From Liolophura sinensis (lineage: Eukaryota; Mollusca; Polyplacophora; Chitonida; Chitonidae), in contig NC_088302.1 in NCBI RefSeq assembly GCF_032854445.1, positions 51,986,046 to 52,050,045 of the forward strand: a stretch of DNA of 64,000 bases. Direction: 5' to 3'. The notes beneath the pieces were generated by a model. The model ran no database searches and had not been told where the DNA came from. It saw nothing but the letters and a program-made list of their open reading frames with translations. The translations under genes and the position numbers were made by a program. This document shows, in pieces, positions 50,101-62,100 of this stretch (position 1 is its first letter; the number at the start of each line of letters is the position of its first letter).

Positions 50101-53100
50101 TGACTGTTTCATGGAGATAGCATTATGACTATTAATGTGAATGCGGCACTTTACCCTGGCCAACCAAGCAAATTTACAATGATTTCATTATTGTTTAAAG
50201 ATGTTAAGTGTAAAGAGCACGTGTTCACATAACTGTTTAACTGTATGTGGTAACATGATCACACTGTTGCATATGCAGGATTATGGCATGGCATGTTGAG
50301 GCATCTTTGCATGAGTAACCCGTGGTTTGTCTGCCTCTCTGACAGTGATGTCTGTGATAACAGGGCTATAATCTGTTTTGAAAACTTGCTCCAATAAAGC
50401 GAATCTGCTGCACTTAGTACGAAGCATGCAGATCCACAGAATAAGCACTGATGTCAAATTTTGTCTCTGAGGCATGTATTGAATGAAAGTCATCAAAGTG
50501 TCAACTTTGGGGTAATTCTAGCAGGATATGATCTGCAGACTTTCTAAGATTAGTCTGGATGATTTCTTTACTATCTACATATCTGTATTACGTACATGTA
50601 TGTAATTAATATGGTTCCATCATAGCGTATTTGTAAGTCTTTAATACCAGTGAATCAGTAAATGGATCTGTTTCATATCTGCCGGTACTAACATGATTAC
50701 TCTTACTTGTTGTATGAATGTGCTAATGTCTGTTGTTCATAATGATAAATCAGTGAGTCAGTATGAATGTGCTAATGTCAGTTCATAATGATAAATCAGT
50801 GAGTCAGTATGAATGTGCTAATGTCAGTTGTTCATAATGATAAATCAGTGAGTCAATATTAATGTGCCAATGTCTGTTGTTCATAATGATAAATCAGTGA
50901 GTCAGTATGAATGTGCTAATGTCTGTTGTTCATAATGATAAATCAGTGAGTCATTTTGAATGTGCTAATGTCATTTGACTAATTCACACATATCAGTGAG
51001 TCATTATGAATGTGCTAATGTCATTTGTTCATAATGATAAATCAGTGAGTCATTATGAATGTGCTAATGTCATTTGACTAATTCACACATATCAGTGAGT
51101 CAGTATGAATGTGCTAATGTCATTTGTTCATAATGATAAATCAGTGAGTCATTATGAATGTGCTAATGTCATTTGACTAATTCACCAATATCAGTGAGTC
51201 AATATTAATGTGCCAATGTTGGTTGTTCATAATGATAAATCAGTGAGTCAATATTAATGTGCCAATGTCTGTTGTTCATAATGATAAATCAGTGAGTCAA
51301 TATGAATGTGCTAATGTCATTTGACTAATTCACACATATCAGTGAATAAGTTCTGTGTTCTGTATTGAGGATTTAAGTTCACTTCCATCTCTTTACAAGT
51401 ACAAGCACACATATTTTGTTAGCCTACTCTGTAGGTAGTTTTACAGGCCATCTGTTCTGACTGAACGTTTTTGTTGTTGGGGTCTGCTGTCCAAAATTTT
51501 GTCCATAAATGTTATAAACATACCAGAACCTTTTATAAAAGAAGCTAAGTCGTTAACTCGATATGCGGGTGACTTTCTGTTGATTCTTCAGTTAGCATGT
51601 GTGAGGGCAGAGTTAAATGTAGGTTACCTATAATACCTTCATGCATTGCTTTTGAGAGGCCTCCATGGTCAGCCAGATTTATTAGAGGCCACTAACCCCA
51701 AACAGGCTCAGACAATGTACTTCTCTTTCAGCAGGGGTGGACCACACAGCCTGCCTTGGCTCCTTTGACAGCTCAAGTACGGAAGGTGACTCTCGTTCTC
51801 AGCCAATCAAAATACTACATGCATCAGCTGCTCATTCAGGCTTCACGGGAGCTAAGCATAACAGTAGTCATAGAGGCTGCAAGTTGTAGTATGGTGTAGA
51901 AAGTTATAACAAATTTTAAAATACACATACATTTAAAAGCACTTGTAGTCACCTATCATACATGTAGGAATTGTGCACCTGTGGTAAAAAAACATTTGAC
52001 AGAAGTAATTTTAAAAACAGAGAGTGAGGTATCCTATTGAAAGATTTCATTTTGTAGAAAGAATTGAAGAAGTATATCCAGAGAAATTAGAACTAATTTA
52101 GCAACCATTTAGTTATTTTCAACATTTGCAGTGATAAAGAAAACCACCCCATATTTAGTTCAGACAGAACAACTCCGTAGTTTTGCCATTTTGGAATATG
52201 CATTGATATCTGACACTTCCCGATGTGTGTGTATTTAGGACAGAAATATGATCTACTCTGGGACTAAAAGCTCATCAGATATTTTGCATGTGTTTTATTC
52301 ATGTTAAGCACAACGTACTATGTATTTATTTTGTGTTGATGTGGTTTTGTAAATGTCCTCCACTCAGTGACTGAATGTGTTGAAATCATCTGGTGTTGGC
52401 GTTCTTGTCTCTCTCTAATTTTACTGGTGATGGCACGCTGTATGCAGGACATGTGTCCTCTGTCTCTACACTCCTCGCTTTGCTTACCTCTGCTGAGATT
52501 GACCTTGTTGAGAATGCACATTCATGAGCCCTTACTCAAATGACCAGTATATAGGCACTGAACAACAGAAATATAAATACCTACATGTATTCACCCGAAC
52601 TATACATGTGTAAATGTATTGTACATGTAGACAATGATATATCCGTCCATACTTTGAATTTGATCCACTTGAATTTTAAGAATAGTGAGATTATATTTGC
52701 TTGTGTTGCTAACATATCTGACACAAAGTTTCACACTTACATGATTTATGTACCATAATTCAGATTTTCGTTTGCTTTTCATTCGTTCAGAATTTCTACT
52801 TTCTTTGTTTTGGCTTTTGGTATATTTTCCTCACTTTTCTATTCTGTGACTCGGGAATTAGTCAGTCTGTTTTTTTTTTTCATTTTCATCTGACCACCAC
52901 CTTGTACATCAAACTGCTTACAGTTTTGCTTAGTCACCTCATCAATATATACAATACTCTACTGTTCTTCTTTGTTTCACTTCCAGAACTAAGTGTTAAA
53001 TGTACATAATGGTAGTAAAGTTGTTAAGTGACAATTTTATATTTTTGATTATTATAGCAGAATTCTCAAAACCTCCTTCCTTTAATTTGGACAGCAGTTT

Positions 53101-56100
53101 GTGATACATACATTGTACTCTTCAACTCAGTGCAATTATTCTTTCAAAGTTACATGTATCCTGTAAATTTGACAGTCCTGGAAATGTATTATTTATGTCC
53201 AAAAGTGAATAATTGCATAGAGGAAGCTGTAAGACTGATTACTGATAACGATGTCTTGTTGGTGATTTTTTCTCTTAAAGTGGGACATGCTGAGATCGTA
53301 TTACTAGTGATATATGTGACAAAAATCTTGTGACATATTGTGACATTTCAACCAAACTGAAAGAATATTGCGGATCAAAAATTAAATTTATCCTTTTTGA
53401 AATTCATCAATAAATTGACTGCAACATGAAACCCACCAGTGAGGTGTACATACATGTACATGTGTAATTACACAAAAAGTTCACAAAAGTTCATCCTTTG
53501 TATGGTTTCTGCCACACAGAAATAGACTTATACATGTACAAGATTTAGCAGTTCTTTTTTTTTTTTTTTTTGGTTTCGAACATAAATGTGTTTTTAAAAT
53601 TGAGAAATGAAGGAATGAGTTTTTATTATTATTGAGTATGTAACGTTAGTCCACATTGGCATTTTGCCTAAGTGAGCCTGATTGTGTGTTTCAGTGTTCA
53701 GCAACAGTCCCCAGGCAACAGGCCGTGGAAGTACTGGCTCTCTGAAGGAGTACATGTCTCCTCTGATGACAGACTCTGCCTCCAACTCACCCATCCCTAT
53801 CCGCAACCTGTCCATTTCCTCCCCACAAGTCATGAAGGTAAAGATCTCATTGACGGAAAATTTGTACACTTCAGGGGATTAGTTAGATTCATTGATGTGT
53901 TATGTTTTCAAAATACATCGGATGTGTAATTCATGTACATGTGTATTTGTCGCATTTTATTTTCTAATACCTACAGAGCATACATGTATATATAATTACC
54001 TGCAATATAATTTTTTGCAAATTTGTTTTCTAGTCAGAAGCTCAAGGTTAGATCCTATTTTTAAATAAATATTACCAATGTTTGTTTCACAGATTATGGC
54101 AAAAGAAAAGGAAACAAAGATGAAAGCTGTGGTAAGAACCCTTCATTAAAGTTAACATTTTAGCACACAGACAGTTTGTAGGAAGACGCAAACAGTTTGC
54201 ATTAGCTAGCATCTCACAGCTTCACAAATATACGCTCAACCAGACATAATATACTGATGCATTATAGTAACGGATCTATTGAAGATTACTGTACTGTAGA
54301 TAAATTATTCAAGGCAAAATGTGTGCTTCAATTTCCCTCATGTTTCAAGAACATTTGTGTGTGCACATACATCTTTCCAGTGTACATGTAGTCATGTTTA
54401 CCTCCACAGAAAATGGTGAAACAGAAAGAGTTAGAGATCAGACGGATGACCTTGGAGTTGCACAGTGAAAAGAACCTACGTGAAGATCTAGAGATGGAAG
54501 TATGTGTTAAGTCTGATGCCTTGAAGAGTAAAGGTTAGTATTAATACCCAGTGCTGTGTTTGTGACAGTTTACTTTCTTACTAGGGGGTTTGAAAGCAGC
54601 AGACACCATTAAGCAAAATGCAGAACAGGAGAATATTTAGGACTATATCCAGTAGTACTGCTGCCCATTATGTCTTTAATATTGACTTATTGACACTGAC
54701 TGACTGTTGCAGTTAAGTCAAATAATTTTTTCTTTTGTCGTTTTATCCCATTCTCTTTTATTAATTTGGGTCTGTCATTCTGTGGTTTCCATGCCACAAC
54801 TCACAGAAATATTGTCCGATCTAGATAGAATTTGGTGTGCATGGTGATTTTGTTGTTGTTGTGAGACTTCAGATCTAGTCTGATAACCTGCCCAATCTAT
54901 GCAACAGTTTTACATATTTAATGAATATAATGCTATAATTTTGTGTGCAGGTTTAATTTGTGGAACCTCAGATCAAGTTCGAGAACGAAATGAGTTTTGC
55001 ATGACATGTGATAGATGTGCAGTTTAAATTCTTGCAATTTGCTGGTTTGTTTATCAGATCAAAGAATAAAAGAACTTGAGAATCAGACCAAAGCCGTCAA
55101 CCATCTCCAGCAAGAGAATGAGTTTCTTCGGTTAGCCATGGAGGAGAAAGAAAATCTACAGGAAGAAGCTGTTAGGTATTGTGTTGACATGTGAAAGTCA
55201 GTTACCCACACCCTTGAGTACTCTGGATTGTTGTTTTAGGGAAGAAGCAACTCTATGAACTGTTTTAAGCCAACTTCAGGAAATTCCTTGTGAATGTTAA
55301 GATAATTTCCGCTGTGATACAATGCCTACTGTTTTGCAGCGATGGTCGTCAGTTTAGGACGTCCTCCCTGAACAGAAATCATTAGCTGGTCTGATTAATT
55401 ATAATCTTCCTGTACGAATCACCTAACTCTTATAATGGAAATATAAAAGTTAGCTGTTGCTTACATGTCTGATTACAAGTTTGTGTTAACACTGTTGCTG
55501 TTCTTTTTCAGACTTCGTGCAAAACTGGAGGAGTTCCGCCACCAGAAAGATGCTTACAAGTCCTTAGATGAAGAAAACAAACAACTTCTAAATGAAATAC
55601 ACCAACTTAATGAACAAGTAAGTTCTAATAGACAAAAGGCTTTGTTAAACTTCAGAGAGATCGGGAAGAAAATAAAAACTCATTTGGGACATTTATAGTT
55701 TGTTCACCCGCACCATTAGCATACTTTTGTATGTTTGTGAACAGAAAAGCTCGTAGAATTTGAAGGTTAAATGTTACAGAATTTCAGGTGATCCTGTTTG
55801 GTGTTGATGTGAAGATGAGATACAAACTCGTGATCCTGTTTGGTGTTGATGTGAAGATGAGATACAAACTCGTGATCCTGTTTGGTGGTGATGTGAAGAT
55901 GAGATACAAACTCACAACCAGAATTTCAAGACAAATTTGTAGTTTAATATTAATTGAGAGCGAAGTATGAACCGTGTCTCCTACATGTACAAGCTTTTCT
56001 GCAAGATGTGTCTTAGAGCTAGGCAAATGTAACTAATTTGATGTAAAGTTCTGGATAATACACACTGTACCTGTGATGCCTGGTACCATTTTTGATTGAC

Positions 56101-59100
56101 AGTTGTTTGCCTTCTTTGAAAAATTCTTGAGCATTAAAGAAGAATCAATCAGTTTTCAAAGTCTCTTGATACTCTTGTTTTCATTTTTAACCTACTATTT
56201 CATGTGCAGTTCTGTTTCATCTGAACACAACTTGTTTGGGTATGTGAGTAAAGTACTGAAAATCTGTGTGTATGTTTGTGACTTCAGATAGAGGCACTGG
56301 TTGCATTCAAAGACAAATGCGATGTTTTAAATGAAGAACTGTCCAAGGCTCAAAGCGTCATAACCCGGCTAGAGGCAGAAAGTAGAAATAACAAACAGGA
56401 GCTGGAAAAGATGGCTGAGGCCAAGAGTGCCACTGAGTCACGGTTCAAACACCTGCAGGAACTATACAAACAACAGAAAGACCAGTATGAGGAGCTGCTC
56501 AGTAACAAAGGTGGGTGGCTATGATTAACAGTTACGATGCATGCAACTCATCACAAATCCTTGGTGGCTTTCGTATAATTTGTCGAACATGAAAATATCC
56601 CTGTTGTAAGGTTAAATAAGGAAGATATAACATCAAGTAAACCAGTTTGGCAGAAATGATGTCGTAAGATTTCAGTGTAATTTGTAGCTTCATATCCAAG
56701 AGTGGTGACTCGAAGTGTTTTGGCCTGATGTTACATTTGGAAAAAGTCTGTAAGTTTTGCAAAAGAGGTACTGATGCTCAGCCAAATGATTTTAATTTTG
56801 ACAAATACAGTTCAGTCTTTGGCTGAACCCATGTATTAATTGCTAAGGATTTAGAACTTGAGTAGCTCTTAAGTAAATGACAGTTGCTCGTGTAGATAAC
56901 AACAAGTTTATAGTAATGCCATAATGCTGGCTGCTGTTGTATAAGTGAAATATTCTTGAATATGGTGTAGAATACCAGTCAAATAAAAAATGTATGTCTT
57001 TCATTTCTACATTTGCAGTGGATAAAAGTGGGAACAGTGGAGAGAATATGGGACTGGTGATTGATAAAGTCGTGGGTGAACTACAGATAGAGTTATCCCA
57101 GCTTCGGGAAGAATTGGAGAGAAAAACCAGAGCACTGGAGGAATCAACCAAGCGACAACAGAGCATGGGCAAAGAGATCTATGACCTGGCTGAACGGGAG
57201 AGACAAGCTTTGGAGAAATGCAGACTGGCAGAGGAAGAGCGAGATATGATTAGAGAAGAGCTGGAAAAGAAAGCCAGACATAGTGAGGAGAATGAGCAAC
57301 AGATCAGTGACTTGAGACAAGAGAAGGAGCGGCTAATACATGAACATGAGGAAGCTGTTCACAAAATGGAAGCTGATCACACGTTACATATAAACAGACA
57401 GAGGGTGGATTCAGAACAGGAGCTGATTCAGTTACGAGAAGAGATGCAAAAGCAAATAAGCTCCTGGCAAATGCAGGTGGAGGATTTGAACTCTCAGCTG
57501 GCGTCTGAGAAGGAAGCAAATCTGGACCTGAACAATAAGCTTGTGTGTAAAGCACAACAACTTGAAAACAGTCAAAAGGAAGTGCAATCACTCGTGTTAT
57601 CTTTTGAGGATTTGAAACAACAAAAGGAAGAAGAAATTATTCATATGAAAGAGGAAGTAAGTGCCATTAAGACTGAACTGGAGGAATTGTCAAGTTCTAA
57701 AGACCAAGAAATAATAAGTTTGAGGACAGTTTTTGAAGCAGAAATATCAGAAATGAAGAGAAATCTAGAAGAGCGGGAAATTCAGTTTAAAAATGCAGTT
57801 GAAGAGCATCAGACACTTCTCAAAAAGCAAGAGGATGACCATGAAAATAAATGTCATGATCTGACAGAGACCTATGAAGCTAAGTTAAAGAAACAAGAGC
57901 AAAGACTGAGAGAGGAAAATGAGGTGATATGCAAAACTCTTCTGGCAGATCAAGAAGCCAAGTGTCAAAGTCTAGCTGAAGAACATATACAGAAATGCAA
58001 AACTCTTGCTGAAGAACATGAACTCAAGTGCCAAGCACTTACAGAAGACTGGGAAAGGAAGTGTGAAAGCCTTGATGAAACTCATGAATTGAAGCATCAA
58101 ACTCTTTCTGAAGAGTATGAATTTAAGTACCAAAGTCTTGGTAAAAATCATGAACTGAAGTGTCAAAGTCTTGCTGAAGATCATGAACAGCGGTGCCAAT
58201 CACTGGCAAAGGAACATGAACAGAAGTGTAAATATTTAGAGGACAAGTTGTCTGCTAAAGAATCAGAGATGGAAGAATTGAATTTAATGTTGTCAAATGA
58301 GAGAGACAATCAGGAGCAGAAGAGACGAGAACTTCAACTGGAAAAAAGCTCTAGTGAGAGTCAGTTATCTGCTATGCAGCAGGAGATACAACAGCTAGTG
58401 GCAGAGAGAGAGGAGCTTATGGTCAGACATGAAGCATTGTCAAATCAGCTCCAACAAGTCAGTGAGCAAAGAGATGAAGTCGTGACTTCAAATAATGACT
58501 ATGCCCAGCAGATAGCTGCACTGAAGAGAGCAGCAGAGGAGCAAAAATCTGATTTGGAGGAAAGGCATCAGCAGGAACTGTCCTGTCTTAAGAAACATCA
58601 CGAATCTGAGCTTCTGTCAAAGGAAGAAGAGCACACAATTCAGCTACAGGAAATCTTACAACAACATGCTGAGCTACAAATCACACAGTCAGACGAACAT
58701 AAGGCCACCATAAAACAGTTTGAGGAGAAGGTCCTGTCCCTTCAGAATGATGCAGAGGAGAAAATATCAGCTCTTGTATTGGATAAGGACAATGAAATAG
58801 TCCGGTTATCTGCACTTAAAGACGCCGAGATGGCTGACTTGCAGTCTTCCTGCGAGAATAGGATTGATGAAGTCAAAGCAGAGCTAGAAAAGGTCAATCT
58901 TACCTTTGAGAAATTCAAGTCTCAGTCAGAACTGAAAACCAGTGATTATCGGTCTCAGCTAGCAACGGAGGAAAAAGAATTTCATTCTCAGCTAGCAGTA
59001 AAGAAGGAGGAATTCCAGTCTCAGCTAGCAGCAAAGGACCAGGAATTTCAGTCTCAACTAACAGCAAAGAAGGAGGAATTCCAGTCTCAGCTTGCATCAA

Positions 59101-62100
59101 AGGACCAGGAATTTCAGTCTCAACTAACAGCAAAGAAGGAGGAATTCCAGTCTCAGCTAGCAGCAAAGGACCAGGAATTTCAGTCTCAGCTAACAGCAAA
59201 GAAGGAGGAATTCCAAGCCTTGCTAGCAGCAAAGGACCAGGAATTTCAGTCTCAGCTAACAGCAAAGGACCATGAATTCCAGTCTCAGCTAACAGCAAAG
59301 GACCATGAATTCCAGTCTCAGCTAACAGTAAAGGACCAGAAATTCCAGTTGAAAGTACAGCAATTCCAGTCTGAGTTGGAAAGAAAGGACCAGGAATTCC
59401 AGTCTCAGATAGCAGCAAAGGACCAGGAATTCCAGTTGAAAATACAGGAATTCCAGTCTGAGTTGGAAAGAAAGGGCCAGGAATTCAATTCTCAGATAGC
59501 AGCGAAGAATCAGGAATTCCAGTTGAAAATGCAGGAATGCCAATCTGAAATGGAAAGAAAGGACCAGGAGTTCCAGGTAAGGAAACATGAATTCCAGGAA
59601 ACACTGACCTCCATGGAACAGTCGTATCTAGCTGACCTTGCATCCAGGCAGAAGGAGCATGATTGCACCCTGGCCAGGATGGAAGAGAAGCTGCAGGAAG
59701 GATTGAGGCAGAAGGATGAGGCATGGGAGGTTAAGTTGAAAATGGAAGTAGCCGCATGGCAGGATAAACTGCAGGAAGGATTAAGGAAGAAGGATGAGGA
59801 ATGGGAGATAAAGTTAAGGACCAAAGTGGCTGAGTGGCAGGATAAACTAGAAGCTAAGCGGAAGGAAAAAGAGGCAGTTAGGGAGGAATCTCATAACCTG
59901 TGTGTCCAAGAAATGGACCAACAGTTCCAGGCAAAGGAAGCCAGCTTAAAGGAGAGTTACCAGGAGATGCATGAGGCCTGGAAACAAGTCTGTGCAGAGA
60001 AGGACATCTTGGAAGCCAGACTCATTGAACAGGCTCAGTCTATCAAAAAATTGGAAGCCAAGATACAAACAGAAACAAAGGAGTTGAGACTGGCAAGTGA
60101 AGAGGAATGTGCTGCCAAGGAGGATCATTACCAGTCAGAGATAGCAAGGATGAATAAGGAGCTTGAGACTCTGGGCAACAACAACAGCGAGCTTCAGGAC
60201 ATCCACGACTCTGTGGTGGAGGAACTGAGAGAGAAGAATCAAGAGATGATGGACATGAGGCAAAGGCTGGAAGAGGTCCAGGCCCGGGTGGCTGAACTGG
60301 AGATGAAAAACACAAAACTAAAAAACAGCTGCAAGAAATCCATGGAAAAGGCAGATATGTGGCAGGAGAAGTTTGACAGCTTTATGGTCAAGACTGAGAA
60401 CAAGGCGGCCGAACTGGTGGAGAAGATGCGTGCGTCCTGTGAGGAATATGAAGAAAAGCTGCAGCAGGCGGCTGTCGATGCAGAAGCACAGACATCTGTG
60501 TATGAGAGCAAGTTGAAGGCGTCGGCCCAGCAGGTGACAGCAGCCCAGGAGGAACTGGCGAAGGAGAGGCAGCTATTTGAGGAGCAGAGAAAGCATCTAG
60601 GCGAGGAGCTGGAGAGGTTCACCCTAAATCAGCACTCCCTCGTGGTCAGTGCCCTTTTATCTTCCCTTTTATCTTCCCATGTGATGTGTTAGCTGAATGT
60701 TCACACTCTTAGTTAGTCAGAAAAATAGAGGTTGGAGGAGATTGGGGGTGGAGGGAAAAAAGGAATGGGTGGGGCAACTTTGGCACACTACATACTTATT
60801 CTGTTCTGCCAGTCTTGCAGTTGCTATGAGTTCAAGTACAGCTCATGTTGGCTTCCTCTCCAGCCGCACGAGGCAAGGTCTTGCAGCAACCTGCAGATGG
60901 TCTTGGGTCCTGCCCGGTTTCCTCCAACCATAATGCTGGTTCTCGACGCATAAGTGAAATTTTCTTGAGTACGGTGTAAAACACCAATCAATTAAATATA
61001 TCGAATCAAATCAATCACAAGGGTATGTGGGGTGTGGGAGTTGTAAAGTTCAGGTCTCTGTACTTCTGGAATATAGCTTAGTATATCCCTGTATATATGC
61101 CTTGGCCTTTTCAGAGTGAAGTGCACGATCTCACATCAAGGGCCAATGAGAAAGCAGCTCGCTGTCAAGAGCTGGAAGCACAGACTCACCAGTTACTGAC
61201 ACAACAACGACAACAGGCGGAGGAATGGCAGCTGGAGAAGCAGGGGAACACTGAGCTCAGGGAACGTCTGCAGCTAGAGCTGGAAGTTCAGGCTGCCGAG
61301 ATGAAGAAACGGGCAGATACTTTTGCACAAAAGGTAACATGTGTCCATCACAGCTGGCTGTTTTGCATTGTTTCCAGACTGTTGCAAATGGGTACTCTAT
61401 GGTTTGAGCAATTCGCACAGTTTTCTCAGAAATAGGCAGTGTAATGGCTCGTTATATCGCAGGTTAATCACAACAGGAGAAAATTTTATTTGGATTTTTT
61501 TTAATTATATACTTTTTTTCAGTTTTTCACCCATTGAAATATACGGGTAGAAGTGTTGTGTACTTTATCATTAACCCTGTTAACGCTGTCATGATTAAGA
61601 TAAGAGAGTCACCGGCTGACTGTTTACATTTAATAGAGTGTGAAAATTCTTGAGTATGACATTAAACAGCTATCAAAAGAAGAAAGAAAGAGATCCAACA
61701 GTATGTTATTAAAGAATATTTTGATGAATTTGTGATGTTTAAATCAACAATAATTTACCTGTGTATGGCTTTTTTACCAGCAATGTTAAGAAAATCTGAA
61801 CCGGGTGCCCTCTGTCTGCTCAAGCCTAGTGGAATGCATGAATTAAGGTCAACCTATAAACTATTGTTTCACTGGAAGACATATGGCAGGTACTTGGGGG
61901 AATTGTAAATGTTTGCCAGAGGTTGTGTACTGTGTTAAATGAGACCAAAGATCCACGTTGTGTAATACACTGGTACCATACATTTGTAGCTGAAGAGTAT
62001 TGAGCTGAGTGCCCAAGAAGAGAGAAAGGCCTATGAGGAAGAGCTGAACAGCCTGAAACAAGCTCAGATTGAGAAAGAGAAGCAGTTTGCTGAGTCTGTG

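Noticed and set aside
58915-59588. Long antisense frames (PGPLLLAETG-like repeats) opposite NuMA
   Set aside because: They are shadows of the 33-base coding array on the other strand; the sense frame is a clear coiled coil in a phase-consistent gene.
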